Positions 19,217 through 27,845 of a DNA stretch of 64,000 bases are shown here, piece after piece. How positions within the stretch are numbered: the stretch's first letter is position 1; the number at the start of each line of letters is the position of its first letter. The notes beneath the pieces were generated by a model. It made no database searches. It was not told the DNA's origin and was given only the letters and a program-made list of their open reading frames with translations. This DNA comes from Arthrobacter rhizosphaerae. Its GTDB lineage: Bacteria; Actinomycetota; Actinomycetes; Actinomycetales; Micrococcaceae. A program made the position numbers and the translations under genes. The stretch covers positions 421,558 to 485,557 of the forward strand of contig NZ_JALLAN010000002.1 of assembly GCF_023062595.1 (NCBI RefSeq), in the 5' to 3' direction.

Positions 19217-19599
19217 CGCCCGCGATGGAGATGCTCGCAGTCCCGGGCGCGGGGAAGTGCCGGGGTGCTGTAACCGCTGAGTTTGCCGTCGCCTTGCCTG
19301 CAGTGTTGTTGCTGCTGGCAATGGTGCTTGCCGGTTCCGCAGCTGGTCTGACCCAACTCAGGTTGGAGGAGGCCGCAAGAGCAGGGGCCAGGGGGCTTGC
19401 AAGAGGTGAGGACACAGGAGCCGTTGAGGGCATTGTCAGGCAAGTGGCAGGTAGTTCCGTGTCGGCTGCCGTCAGCGCAGAGGGGGAATGGCTGAGTGTC
19501 ACCGTGTCAGGCCGGAGCGGGGGGCCAGTGGGTTCCCTGGTCCCGTGGACGTTGTCGGCCAAGGCAACGGCCAGGGGAGAGTCCGGCAGTGCACCCTGA
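19213..19599 (+). CDS. TadE-family pseudopilin
   Basis: Protein of 128 residues with a single N-terminal membrane helix preceded by a prepilin-like site: G followed by AVTAEFAVALPAVLLLLAMV, with Glu at +5. The rest is a small extracytoplasmic domain. TadE-like proteins are minor pilins of Tad systems. It is translationally coupled to both neighbours (ATGA before, 11-base overlap after). The counterpart is Rv3655c. Confidence 0.87.
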   Translation: MTPAMEMLAVPGAGKCRGAVTAEFAVALPAVLLLLAMVLAGSAAGLTQLRLEEAARAGARGLARGEDTGAVEGIVRQVAGSSVSAAVSAEGEWLSVTVSGRSGGPVGSLVPWTLSAKATARGESGSAP

Positions 19600-19942
19600 A
19601 TCCCGCCACGAGCGTGGTTCCGGGACCGTCCTGGCTGCGGCCCTGGGCCTTGTGGTGATGACGGCGATGGCCCTTGTGCTGCTGCTTGCACAGTCGGCCG
19701 TGATGGCATCCAGGGCAGCATCCGCCGCCGACCTTGCAGCCCTGGCCGCAGCTGACGCGGCACGCGGACTGACCGGTGGTGAACCGTGTGCAATCGCAGC
19801 GGCTGTCGCGGCACGGCACGATGCAAGGGTGACAGCCTGTGCACAAGGAACAGGCCACACAGTCGAGGTCCGCACCGAATTGCAGGCACGGACTGTAGTT
19901 GGCGCAGCCACGGGACATGCCCGCGCTGGCCCCCCACCCTGA
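19589..19942 (+). CDS. TadE-like helicase/secretion neighborhood protein (Rv3654c-like)
   Basis: Protein of 117 residues, last gene of the Tad operon. The N-terminus has RGSGTVLAAALGLVVMTAMA, a membrane helix without the Glu found in true pilins, then an Ala-rich segment with SRAASAADLAALAAADAARG, typical of the Rv3654c/TadG-like pseudopilins. Two Cys (in EPCAI and TACAQ) could pair outside the cell. GTG at 19589 lies inside the end of the TadE gene. Its role is probably accessory in pilus assembly. Confidence 0.82.
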   Translation: MHPESRHERGSGTVLAAALGLVVMTAMALVLLLAQSAVMASRAASAADLAALAAADAARGLTGGEPCAIAAAVAARHDARVTACAQGTGHTVEVRTELQARTVVGAATGHARAGPPP

Positions 19943-19996
19943 GAGGAAGCCGTATTAAAAGGAAGCCACCAAACGAAGGGAGGCACCATCTTCGGG

Positions 19997-20094
19997 TTAG
20001 CCGGCGGGACATAGCCAGCGGAACTAGGCCGCCTGGACTTTGCCGGCGGGACTTAGTCGGCAGGGCTTGGCCGGCTGGACACGGCCGGCTGAAC
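19997..20094. repeat. Degenerate 14-bp tandem repeat, seven units
   Basis: Seven uninterrupted 14-bp units, all variants of TTAGCCGGCGGGAC, fill most of the gap between the converging Tad operon and helicase gene. Each contains a GCCGGC-like core that can pair with itself or its neighbours. It may act as a terminator region or mark replication slippage. Confidence 0.85.
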
Positions 20095-20108
20095 CTAGGC
20101 CGTAAGAG

Positions 20109-22493
20109 TTAATTGCGGTCGGGGCTCGTTTGAAGCTTTTCCAAGCGGGGGGCTTCGCTGGCATCCCGTAGCAAAACGTCCAGCAGGATGACTGCCGCTG
20201 CTTTGTCCAGGGGGTTGTTCTTGTTGCCGCATTTGGGCGATTGCACACAGGACGGGCAACCTGACTCGCATTCGCACGCTTTGATGGCTTCCCTGGTTGC
20301 TGACAGCCACACCTTGGCCTTCTCGAAACCCCGTTCCGCGAAGCCTGCCCCACCGGGGTGCCCGTCGTAAACAAAAATGGTCGGCACCCCGGTATCGGCA
20401 TGGAGGGCGGTGGAAACCCCGCCGATGTCCCAGCGGTCACTCGATGCCACCAAGGGCAAAAGTCCGATCGCGGCGTGCTCCGCGGCGTGCAGCGCACCGG
20501 GAAATTGCGCTTCGATAAGGCCTGCAGCTGTGAGTGAGCGGTTGTCCACCTCAAACCAGACTGCTTTGGTGAAGAGCTCCCTGGCGCCAAGCTCCAGCGG
20601 CTCCTCGCCCAGGATCTCGTTCGAGATGAGTGCCTTGCGCTGGAAGGAGACAACCTGGGTGGTTACTTTCACGTCGCCGAAGTGCACTCCAATGTCGCCC
20701 CACCGAACGTGTCGCTGACTCTCCAGGACCTCGATTTGGGTTACGTCCCTGGCCGTCGTGTAGTAGTCCGGGTTCGCCCGCCGCACCACCACGCAATGGT
20801 CGTCCTCGTTCAGGTCTTCCACCACATAGCTGTCGCCCTGGTGAACGTACACCGCCCCCGTATGCGCCTGGTAGTGAGTCTGCGGCGAGTCCATTGTTCC
20901 CAGGAGGGAGCCTGTGTCTGCGTCCACGATGCTCACCGGTCCGCCGCCGTCGGCTCTGAGGTTCACCATGGCAGCAGCACTTTGAGAATGGGTCCAAAAC
21001 CACCCGGCCGGTCGTTTTCGCAGGTATCCCTGGATCACGAGCTGGTCCAGCAGCTTCTCAGACGTGTCGCCGAAAAGTTCCAGTTCGCCGTGGCCCAAGG
21101 GGAGCTCGGCAGCTGCTGCGCAGAGGTGAGGACCAAGGACGTAGGGATTGGACGGATCAAAGACCGTCGCCTCAACTGAGAGCTCAAAGATGGCTTCGGG
21201 GTGATTGACCAGGTAGGTGTCCAGCGGATCGTCACTGGCGACGAATGCGGCGATGGCGTCCTGCCCGGTACGTCCGGCACGCCCGATCTGCTGGAACAGA
21301 GAGGCCCTGGTGCCGGGCCAGCCTGCTATCAAAACAGCGTCGAGACCGGAAATGTCGATGCCGAGCTCGAGGGCTGAGGTGCTGGAGACGCCCAGGAGCT
21401 CACCGGACCGAAGCGACTTCTCCAACGCGCGCCTCTCCTCCGGCAAGTATCCGGAGCGATATGCAGCCACCCTTTGCGGAAGGCTCGGATCCACTTCATC
21501 AAGCAGCCGCTTGGCGATGGAAGAAATGGTTTCCGCTCCGCGGCGGGACTTGATGAAGGCGATCGTACGGACATGGGAGGACACCAGGTTGGCCAGCAGA
21601 TCTGCTGTTTCAGCGACTGCGGTCCGCCGCTCCGGGGCGCCGTTTTCGCCCCGGAGTTCCATCAAGGCAGGCTCCCACAGGGCCACCGTGGTGGAACCGT
21701 GAGGTGAGGAGTCCTCAGACACTTCCCGCACCGGGGCGCCGATGAGCCGTCCAAACGATTCGCCAGGTTCAGAGGCGGTGGCCGAGGCAGCAATAAACAC
21801 CGGCCCCGGCGATCCGTTGCCGGCGTAGTAGGCACAGATCCGCCGCAACCGGCGCATCAGGTTGGCCACATGAGAACCGAAAACCCCGCGGTAGCTGTGG
21901 GCCTCATCCACAATCACATAGCGGAGCCTCCGGAAAAAGCTTGCCCACCAGGCATGGTTCGGCAGGATGCCGAAGTGCAGCATGTCCGGATTGGCCAGGA
22001 TGAAGTTGGCATGGTCACGAATCCACCGTCGGGAGGCCGGATCGGTGTCCCCATCGTATGTCTCGGCCCGAACGGTGGGGAGCTTCAGTGCGCGGATAGC
22101 GGAAAGCTGGTCAGCGGCCAGAGCCTTCGTGGGGGAGAGGTACAGCGTCACGGCGCCGTCGTCGTGGATTTTTCCCGGTTGGGACAGTACCTCCAGCTCC
22201 GAGCGGTGGATCGAGTCGAGCGCCGGGAGCTGGTACGCCAGGGATTTTCCTGAAGCTGTTCCGGTGGCTATCACCACATGGTCGCCGGAGTGGGCGAGAT
22301 CGGCAGCGAGTACTTGATGCCGGTATGGCTGGTGAATCCCCAAGGAGCCGTAAGCAGCGACGAGGTCGGGGTGGGCCCATTCCGGCCAGGTCTCGTGGAT
22401 GGCTTGTCGGGCCGGAATGGTGTGGACATGACGCAACTGCTCCGGGTCGGGGCCTCTGCCCAGAAGCGGGATCAGCGAGTCATGTGGGTTCAC
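20109..22493 (-). CDS. DEAH-box DNA helicase of the SftH/MrfA clade (DUF1998)
   Basis: Superfamily 2 ATPase of 794 residues. Motif I is ATGTASGKSL (residues 76-85), motif II is VIVDEAHSY, motif III is ASATASEP, and motif VI is in QIGRAGRTGQD. The C-terminal DUF1998 region ends with a four-cysteine set, CECESGCPSCVQSPKC. This layout matches mycobacterial SftH (3'-5' translocase) and Bacillus MrfA (mitomycin repair), so a DNA-repair role is likely (known of the family, not shown here). It starts with GTG, and no convincing ribosome site is visible. Rv3649 is the syntenic mycobacterial relative. Confidence 0.93.
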   Translation of the reverse strand: MNPHDSLIPLLGRGPDPEQLRHVHTIPARQAIHETWPEWAHPDLVAAYGSLGIHQPYRHQVLAADLAHSGDHVVIATGTASGKSLAYQLPALDSIHRSELEVLSQPGKIHDDGAVTLYLSPTKALAADQLSAIRALKLPTVRAETYDGDTDPASRRWIRDHANFILANPDMLHFGILPNHAWWASFFRRLRYVIVDEAHSYRGVFGSHVANLMRRLRRICAYYAGNGSPGPVFIAASATASEPGESFGRLIGAPVREVSEDSSPHGSTTVALWEPALMELRGENGAPERRTAVAETADLLANLVSSHVRTIAFIKSRRGAETISSIAKRLLDEVDPSLPQRVAAYRSGYLPEERRALEKSLRSGELLGVSSTSALELGIDISGLDAVLIAGWPGTRASLFQQIGRAGRTGQDAIAAFVASDDPLDTYLVNHPEAIFELSVEATVFDPSNPYVLGPHLCAAAAELPLGHGELELFGDTSEKLLDQLVIQGYLRKRPAGWFWTHSQSAAAMVNLRADGGGPVSIVDADTGSLLGTMDSPQTHYQAHTGAVYVHQGDSYVVEDLNEDDHCVVVRRANPDYYTTARDVTQIEVLESQRHVRWGDIGVHFGDVKVTTQVVSFQRKALISNEILGEEPLELGARELFTKAVWFEVDNRSLTAAGLIEAQFPGALHAAEHAAIGLLPLVASSDRWDIGGVSTALHADTGVPTIFVYDGHPGGAGFAERGFEKAKVWLSATREAIKACECESGCPSCVQSPKCGNKNNPLDKAAAVILLDVLLRDASEAPRLEKLQTSPDRN

Positions 22494-22546
22494 CTAAACA
22501 TTGTTTCACCCGGGCTCAAATCGCTGGCTTCCACCGGTCCTTCGGA

Positions 22547-23272
22547 CTACGCGACGGACAGGTCTGCGCCCTCGTCAGAGGCGGAGATCATCATCACATG
22601 GCAGACGGTTTTCCAGCCCAGGTGTGAATACAGCTTCTGCCCGTCCAATGATGCCAGCAACAGTCCATTCTCGACGTCGTGCTCAAAGGCCTGGGCGGCC
22701 AGCGCTTTCATGATGAAGCTGCCCAGACCGCGGCGCTGGAAGCCGGGTTCCGTGACGATCCTGTCGAAAACGGCCGTTTTCCCCACCACGTAGACACGGC
22801 CACTGGCAGCCACCTCGTCGCCGCTCCGGACCACGGCATGGTGCACGCCGCCTGTTTGCGAGGTCTCGGCCCTGAGATCATCGTCAGCGAGCCAAGGATC
22901 CTCAGAGTCCTGGGTCTCCATATCAACGAACATCATGGTCTGCGACGCTGATGTGATGTTCAGCCCGTGCTCCTGCGCGAGGAAACTGTACCGGGCGGCG
23001 TCTTTAGTGAAGACCGTGATGATCCGGGTGGAAGATTCTGCTGCCTTGGACACCAACTCGGCGAATTCTGCATTGGAGGGATCATGGGCGAAGTAAACCC
23101 AGTCCCTGTTGGCGTCAGCTCGGAGCACCGCAGGGAAGCGGCCCTCGGAGCGGGTCTCGTAGCCCCGGCAGCCGGCCCAGCCGGCTACCCAGACTTCCAG
23201 CAAGTGGGTGATGTCTTCAACCATGGCGTCCGGAGTCATGTGATGAGGGTATTCCAGCGCTGTCACAAGCAA
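22547..23272 (-). CDS. GNAT-family N-acetyltransferase
   Basis: Acetyltransferase of up to 241 residues. The C-terminal half has the GNAT acetyl-CoA loop as VTEPGFQRRGLGSFIMKALA (pattern Q/RxxGxG/A) and the downstream helix region LASLDGQKLYSHLGWK. The N-terminal half contains a second, degenerate GNAT-like domain. The start is uncertain: TTG at 23272 gives the longest product, while ATG at 23239 (MTPDAM) is equally plausible; neither has a clear ribosome site. The substrate is unknown. It precedes the helicase gene by 53 bases and may share its transcript. Confidence 0.82.
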   Translation of the reverse strand: MLVTALEYPHHMTPDAMVEDITHLLEVWVAGWAGCRGYETRSEGRFPAVLRADANRDWVYFAHDPSNAEFAELVSKAAESSTRIITVFTKDAARYSFLAQEHGLNITSASQTMMFVDMETQDSEDPWLADDDLRAETSQTGGVHHAVVRSGDEVAASGRVYVVGKTAVFDRIVTEPGFQRRGLGSFIMKALAAQAFEHDVENGLLLASLDGQKLYSHLGWKTVCHVMMISASDEGADLSVA

Positions 23273-23411
23273 CAGGGGTAGGTAGGGGAGAAAGGCCTTG
23301 CTTATGAAATTGTGACCGAGGCAGGGTGTCCCAGCGCCCGGCGCAACGGAGCCCGGCGCAACGGAAGACCCACCGCAACGGCGATTTCCTGTACCAAGTA
23401 CCCTTAAATAC

Positions 23412-24305
23412 GTGGCTTTGAACCGAATTGTACTTTTCTACGGCTTTACCCCTCTCCCGGACCCTGACGCCGTCCGGCTCTGGCAGCGTGCATTGTGCGA
23501 GAAGCTGGGACTGACGGGGCGCATCATCATCTCTAAGGACGGCATCAATGCCACAGTTGGCGGTGAGATCGGTGCTGTAAAGCAATACGTGAAGACCACA
23601 CGAGAGTACAAGGGTTTCCACGACGTCGACGTGAAGTGGTCGGACGGCGGTTCCGAGGACTTCCCGAAACTCAGCGTGAAAGTCCGGGACGAAATTGTGT
23701 CCTTCGGGGCGCCCGGCGAACTGAAGGTCGACGAAAACGGCGTCGTCGGCGGTGGCACCCATCTCAAGCCTGAAGAGCTGCATCACTTGGTTGACACCAA
23801 GAAACAGAGCGGCGAGGACGTGGTGTTTTTCGACGGACGGAACGCCTTCGAGGCCCAGATCGGGAAATTCAAGGATGCTGTAGTCCCTGACGTCGCCACG
23901 ACGCACGATTTCATCAAGGAGCTGGACTCGGGAAAGTACGATTCGCTGAAAGACAAGCCCGTCGTGACGTACTGCACCGGCGGCATCCGCTGCGAAGTCC
24001 TCTCAAGCCTCATGGTCAACCGCGGCTTCAAGGAGGTCTACCAGCTGGACGGAGGGATCGTCCGCTACGGCGAAACCTTTAAGGATCAGGGGCTATGGGA
24101 GGGCTCCCTCTACGTCTTTGACAAGCGTATGCACCTGGAATTCAGCGACGATGCCAAAACAATCGGACAGTGCACCCGTTGCTCGGCGCCCACCAGCAAG
24201 TTCGAAAACTGCTCAAACCTCAGTTGCCGCACGCTTACCCTGTATTGCACAGAGTGCGCCTCAAATCCCGATACCCTCCGCTGCCCCGACGGCTGCGCAG
24301 CCTAA
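23412..24305 (+). CDS. trhO: tRNA uridine(34) hydroxylase, rhodanese-like
   Basis: TrhO (formerly YceA) makes 5-hydroxyuridine at tRNA position 34 in an oxygen-dependent reaction. The 297-residue protein has the N-terminal ferredoxin-like domain ([35 protein letters not shown]), a rhodanese domain with active-site loop [13 protein letters not shown] (first Cys near residue 190), and a C-terminal Cys-rich zinc-like module ([19 protein letters not shown] and further Cys). It starts with GTG at 23412, shortly after a possible -10 (TAAATA, about 23405-23410). It is divergent from the GNAT gene. Confidence 0.95.
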   Translation: MALNRIVLFYGFTPLPDPDAVRLWQRALCEKLGLTGRIIISKDGINATVGGEIGAVKQYVKTTREYKGFHDVDVKWSDGGSEDFPKLSVKVRDEIVSFGAPGELKVDENGVVGGGTHLKPEELHHLVDTKKQSGEDVVFFDGRNAFEAQIGKFKDAVVPDVATTHDFIKELDSGKYDSLKDKPVVTYCTGGIRCEVLSSLMVNRGFKEVYQLDGGIVRYGETFKDQGLWEGSLYVFDKRMHLEFSDDAKTIGQCTRCSAPTSKFENCSNLSCRTLTLYCTECASNPDTLRCPDGCAA

Positions 24306-24331
24306 CAACTGACGGCAAGTTGCCGCCATAT

Positions 24332-24376
24332 ACACTTGCCGCTGCCTAACACTTCCCGCTGCCTAACACTTCCCGC
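24332..24376. repeat. 17-bp tandem repeat downstream of trhO
   Basis: Two perfect copies of GCTGCCTAACACTTCCC (24341-24357 and 24358-24374) follow a partial copy (24332-24340, one mismatch). They lie in the 81-base gap between trhO and the converging lipoprotein gene. The copies look like recent slippage. Confidence 0.85.
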
Positions 24377-24386
24377 AGGGGTCTGT

Positions 24387-24923
24387 TCAGATCCGACTCA
24401 CGATATACGCGTAGTTTGCCGCGGGGACGGTTTCCATCTCCACGGTCAGCACAGAGTCCTTCGTAAGCTGGACCACGCTGACCCGCGCAGTTCCGCATCT
24501 CAGGCTCAGGTTGATCAATTCATCGTCCCCGTTGCGGACGATAAAGTTCATCCGGTAGTGGCTTCTGCAGGCCAGCGTCAGGGCATAGGTGCCGCTGGGC
24601 AACTGTCCCGTGCTTTCGGTCAGGGTTGCCCTGGGCTCCATTGAACCAAAAGCCGTATGGAACACCTGCCCCTGCGTACCCGGCAGGACTGACGCCACCC
24701 ACAGCTCCAGTTCGTCACCCGTCACTGGCTCATTCATCCTCGGGTCCCGGGGGAGCCTTACATCCGTGAACGTCGGTGTGGGGGTCGCGATGAGCGGCCG
24801 GCCGTCGTCGTACACGTACTCACAGCCAGTGGTGATCGCCGCGGCTGCCAAGGCAACGGAAAGGACGACGGCGGCGCCTGGCCGGCGCTTGAGCGTCGCC
24901 CGCGGTGCCCGCACTCTGGGCAT
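24387..24923 (-). CDS. Small lipoprotein, member A of a local paralogous family
   Basis: Predicted lipoprotein of 178 residues with an Arg-rich N-terminus, a hydrophobic stretch and lipobox TTGC followed by EYVYDDG. The C-terminal 70 residues form the domain shared with three neighbours: LPSGTYALTLACRSHYRMNF, then a second Cys 24 residues later (LSLRCG), then a beta-rich tail. The two Cys probably form a disulfide outside the membrane. No function is known. The ATG sits 6 nt after TAGAGT (24930-24935), so it is probably leaderless. It lies 62 bases downstream of member B. Confidence 0.8.
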   Translation of the reverse strand: MPRVRAPRATLKRRPGAAVVLSVALAAAAITTGCEYVYDDGRPLIATPTPTFTDVRLPRDPRMNEPVTGDELELWVASVLPGTQGQVFHTAFGSMEPRATLTESTGQLPSGTYALTLACRSHYRMNFIVRNGDDELINLSLRCGTARVSVVQLTKDSVLTVEMETVPAANYAYIVSRI

Positions 24924-24929
24924 ACTCTG

Positions 24930-24935
24930 ACTCTA
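24930..24935 (-). promoter_or_regulatory. -10 box of a leaderless lipoprotein gene
   Basis: On the minus strand TAGAGT is followed by 6 nt and the ATG at 24923, with no ribosome site between. This is the leaderless arrangement. Confidence 0.5.
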
Positions 24936-24985
24936 AGCCCGGCAAAGTCGCTAATCCATAGGAAGTTCAGGGGGGTGTGCCAGGG

Positions 24986-25573
24986 CTACCCCTGCCCCTC
25001 CATCCACCGGCTGAGTTCAGGGCTGGGAGTGGCCCCGGCCGCTCTGGCGAGCTGAAAGCCCACCCTCGCGCCCGCCTCCCGCGGGGGGTTCGCATCCGTC
25101 ACCCCGGCTGAGATTGAGAGAACCCCGGCAGCTTCCAGCTCGTGCAGTACTGGTTCCCCGCACACGAAGGTTGTCTGGAGAAGCACCCCACCTTCGGGCC
25201 CCACAACAACCAATTCGGCTTCGGACGCGCCCAGGCACTCTGCAGCCACAACGTACTTGCCGGACGGGAGGGAATTGGTGCTGGTGGAAACGCCACCCGC
25301 GGTACCATCCGCCCCTGACACGCCGTCAGGTGCTGCAGCCACCAGGTGTTTTCGGATGATCTCCGCATTCCTGTCTTGCGCGGCTGCTTCCTCCGGATCA
25401 AGGGTAGGAAATGGGGTAAAAGAGGGTGTGAGACTGGGATCGCTGCTTATGGGGGAGGCACCTAAGGGAGCTCCGTCGTCGTATTCACAGCCCCCGCAGC
25501 CGAGGAGGAGGACTCCGGCCACAAAGAGCGCTGAAAGCGGCGGGCGGCGCAGGCTCCGGAACACCGGGATCAC
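24986..25573 (-). CDS. Small lipoprotein, member B of a local paralogous family
   Basis: Predicted lipoprotein of 195 residues starting with GTG that overlaps the stop of member C (GTGA). The signal is FRSLRRPPLSALFVAGVLLL followed by GCGGCEYDDG; either Cys of GCGGC could be lipidated. A Ser/Thr/Pro-rich linker follows. The shared domain begins at LPSGKYVVAAECLGASEAEL with its second Cys 25 residues on (TTFVCGEP). An open frame extends upstream to 25696 but lies inside member C, so the short start is preferred. Function unknown; translational coupling implies joint expression with C. Confidence 0.82.
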   Translation of the reverse strand: MIPVFRSLRRPPLSALFVAGVLLLGCGGCEYDDGAPLGASPISSDPSLTPSFTPFPTLDPEEAAAQDRNAEIIRKHLVAAAPDGVSGADGTAGGVSTSTNSLPSGKYVVAAECLGASEAELVVVGPEGGVLLQTTFVCGEPVLHELEAAGVLSISAGVTDANPPREAGARVGFQLARAAGATPSPELSRWMEGQG

Positions 25574-26379
25574 GAGCCGGCTTTCTGCCCGGGAAGCATG
25601 CTGACGGCGGCCCGTAGCCCGTCTGAGTCGGAGTCCAACAGGATCTGGACACCGTCCGCATTCAGTTGGAGAGCTGTCCTGAATACCTGCCCGCAAGGGA
25701 CGTCCGGCAGCTCAGCTATCGGATCGCCGTTGGCGTTCATCGCCAAGAGGTCCACGGAGTCAGGTCCGGAGCAGACAAAGGCGAGATCGTACATTCCCGC
25801 ACTTGCCAGAGGACCGGTTGAGGTGCCCTCCCCAGAAGACAGGAAGCGGCGGAACTCGCCTGGTTTTTGCTGACCCAGGTGCTCCGTCATCCAGCCCTGA
25901 TTCCTGGCTGCCATATCGCGCGGTGCCGGGTGGGGCTTGAGTTTCAAGCCAGTAACGGCGCCGGCTCGGGGTTCCTGGGCGACCACTTCCGCCAGAATCC
26001 TCCCGCCAGCGTGGTCGATTTGAATAACCTTTCCCATGCCGCAGGAGAAGGAATATTTCTCCGCGGATGAATCGCCGAACGTGACCGAGACTTCTGCCCC
26101 CGGAGCCCCGACGCAGCCAGCAGTCAGCAGGTACTGTCTGGGCTCGATTTCAGCGTTAAGAGTCGCGTCAGGGCCTGTCTCATACGGTAGCCCCGTGGCG
26201 TCTGGAGGTCCCAGAACCCTCATCAGTGCAGCCATGCTGGATTCAGCGGATGCCGGCGACGAGCCGGACGGCTGGCCTGCAGAACTGCTGCTCGCCCGAG
26301 CATCTCCTGGCGAGTATTCGCAGGCACTCAAACCGCCGGCGAGCGATACCGCCACAGCAATCAACGCACATCTGTTCAT
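25570..26379 (-). CDS. Two-domain lipoprotein, member C of a local paralogous family
   Basis: Predicted lipoprotein of 269 residues with MNRCALIAVAVSLAGGLSAC signal and lipobox, then EYSPGD and a Ser-rich linker. It contains two copies of the shared domain: the first with QYLLTAGCVGAPGAEVSVTF and second Cys in FSCGMG (24 residues apart), the second with GMYDLAFVCSGPDSVDLLAM and second Cys in DVPCGQ (26 apart). GGGAAGG lies 6 nt before the ATG. It is the first gene of the C-B(-A) operon. Function unknown; the tandem domain suggests a binding protein. Confidence 0.82.
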   Translation of the reverse strand: MNRCALIAVAVSLAGGLSACEYSPGDARASSSSAGQPSGSSPASAESSMAALMRVLGPPDATGLPYETGPDATLNAEIEPRQYLLTAGCVGAPGAEVSVTFGDSSAEKYSFSCGMGKVIQIDHAGGRILAEVVAQEPRAGAVTGLKLKPHPAPRDMAARNQGWMTEHLGQQKPGEFRRFLSSGEGTSTGPLASAGMYDLAFVCSGPDSVDLLAMNANGDPIAELPDVPCGQVFRTALQLNADGVQILLDSDSDGLRAAVSMLPGQKAGS

Positions 26380-26634
26380 GAGCTGCCTTCCCCCAACCTG
26401 CTGCCGTAGACGACGAGCCTACTAGCCAACGCCGCAAATGCCGCCGTCATCCCGGCCAGTGGAAAGGAGGGGGGAAACCAAACCAGCGATCCGGAAGAAC
26501 CAGCGCAGGGAGGATTCGAGGCGAGACTCCCTTGGATTCCGGGAGGAGGTTACTATCGTTGGTCTGGAGGGCCATTGCAGGAGCCGGCGGCTTCTGCATC
26601 GGATTCCGGGATCCAGTCGAGAGGACTCCACGAA

Positions 26635-27207
26635 GTGGCGATCGAGATTCGTCCTGCCAAGCGGTTCGAGGACGTGAAGACGATGGTCGGACCCAAGCGG
26701 CCCGACGCGAACGTGTGCTGGTGCCTGAGCTACCGGATTCCCTCAAAGCAGAACCTGGAGTTGCGGGGCACCGAACGCGGGGAACTGGTCAAACAACTGG
26801 CCGCCCAGGAGCCGCCGCCCGGGGTACTCGCATACGACGGCGACGAGGTGGTGGGCTGGGCGGGTGTCCATCCACGCGCCGACACAAGCTTTGCCCGCAA
26901 TCGGAAGATTCCCCATGTGGACGATCTCGACGTTTGGTCAGTTTGGTGCATCCGTGTTCGGCCGGGGTATCGAGGCAAGGGAATCTCTCATCACCTGCTC
27001 GAGGGAGCCGTGGACTTCGCCCGCAGCTACGGAGCGCCCGCCATCGAGGGCTACCCCGTCGATAACCAGGGCAAACACGTTGATCTCACAATGGCCTATG
27101 TGGGCACCCGCAAGCTCTTCGAAGAAGCTGGTTTCACCAAGGCAGCCGACACGGACTCCCTGATCAACGGCTTCCCGCGTGTGCTGATGCGCCTGGACCT
27201 GCGCTGA
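26635..27207 (+). CDS. GNAT-family N-acetyltransferase
   Basis: Acetyltransferase of about 190 residues. The acetyl-CoA signature is VRPGYRGKGISHHLLEGAVD and the fold continues with GAPAIEGYPVDN and LFEEAGFTKAA. The start is taken as GTG at 26635 (VAIEIRPAKRF), where GAGGA lies upstream; an ATG at 26575 would add 20 residues that do not look like the family. It is inserted between lipoprotein genes C and D on the opposite strand. The substrate is unknown. The CWCLSYR motif near residue 30 is typical of a GNAT subgroup found in Actinobacteria. Confidence 0.83.
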   Translation: MAIEIRPAKRFEDVKTMVGPKRPDANVCWCLSYRIPSKQNLELRGTERGELVKQLAAQEPPPGVLAYDGDEVVGWAGVHPRADTSFARNRKIPHVDDLDVWSVWCIRVRPGYRGKGISHHLLEGAVDFARSYGAPAIEGYPVDNQGKHVDLTMAYVGTRKLFEEAGFTKAADTDSLINGFPRVLMRLDLR

Positions 27208-27275
27208 CTTCTGTTCCCGGACAGGTGAACCCCCGGACAGGTCAACTCCCCGGCAGGCTGGCTCCCCAGAGCACG

Positions 27276-27719
27276 TTAGCTCCCGGGCGTCAGCTGATAG
27301 GCGAAGATCAGAGGTGCGTCCACGCTGGAGGTGCTGATTTGGAGCGACCCCGCTTCAGGCACAGAGACCTTGGCGCGCTCCAGGCTTCCGTTACAGGCTG
27401 CTCCTGCGTCGACGATTTCCCGGCCCTGCTGGGTGACTGCGAAGAAAGCCTTGCCGCCACCCTCACACGTCATGGTGAGCGTATAGGCCCCGGCCTGAAC
27501 GTCGGCCGCTTCCTGCGTCAATGCGCGCCGATCCAAAATCTTCCCCGAGTCCTCCAGCACCACACCTGCAGCAGTGGGCAGTGCCGTAGCCTTCCACGCA
27601 GGGACATCAGCATTTTCGATGGAAACGGCCGAAGAGCACGCCGTGATGCTGCCTGCCGTGAGCATGGTGAGCGCTGCAGCCGCGAGGGCACGCCGCAGCA
27701 GTACTTCAGATCGGGACAT
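27276..27719 (-). CDS. Small lipoprotein, member D of a local paralogous family
   Basis: Predicted lipoprotein of 147 residues: AALTMLTAGSITACSS gives the lipobox. Most of the mature protein is the shared domain, with VQAGAYTLTMTCEGGGKAFF and the second Cys 24 residues later (GAACNG), then a beta-rich tail ending AYQLTPGS. Compared with A-C it lacks the CEY start of the mature protein, so it is the more distant relative. TAAGTT lies 6 nt before the ATG (27726-27731), so it may be leaderless. Function unknown. Confidence 0.8.
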   Translation of the reverse strand: MSRSEVLLRRALAAAALTMLTAGSITACSSAVSIENADVPAWKATALPTAAGVVLEDSGKILDRRALTQEAADVQAGAYTLTMTCEGGGKAFFAVTQQGREIVDAGAACNGSLERAKVSVPEAGSLQISTSSVDAPLIFAYQLTPGS

Positions 27720-27725
27720 ACTCCC

Positions 27726-27731
27726 AACTTA
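27726..27731 (-). promoter_or_regulatory. Possible -10 box of lipoprotein D
   Basis: TAAGTT on the minus strand lies 6 nt before the ATG at 27719. The intervening GGGAGT could alternatively be a weak ribosome site, so this is less certain than the other leaderless cases. Confidence 0.35.
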
Positions 27732-27814
27732 CCTGCTGCGCCCCGCTCACCGTTGCTCAGCTTCGGCACTATCACTTGTGGTATGAGAGGGCGAGAATTG
27801 CCAGTGAAAGATCC

Positions 27815-27845
27815 TTGACCTTGACGTAACGTCAACCTTTACAGT
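27815..27845 (+). promoter_or_regulatory. MerR-type promoter with palindrome in a 19-bp spacer
   Basis: TTGACC (27815-27820) and TACAGT (27840-27845) are separated by exactly 19 bp, the stretched spacing used by MerR activators. The spacer opens with TTGACGTAACGTCAA, a 15-bp near-palindrome. The downstream gene is a MerR-family regulator, so autoregulation is likely. Confidence 0.75.
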
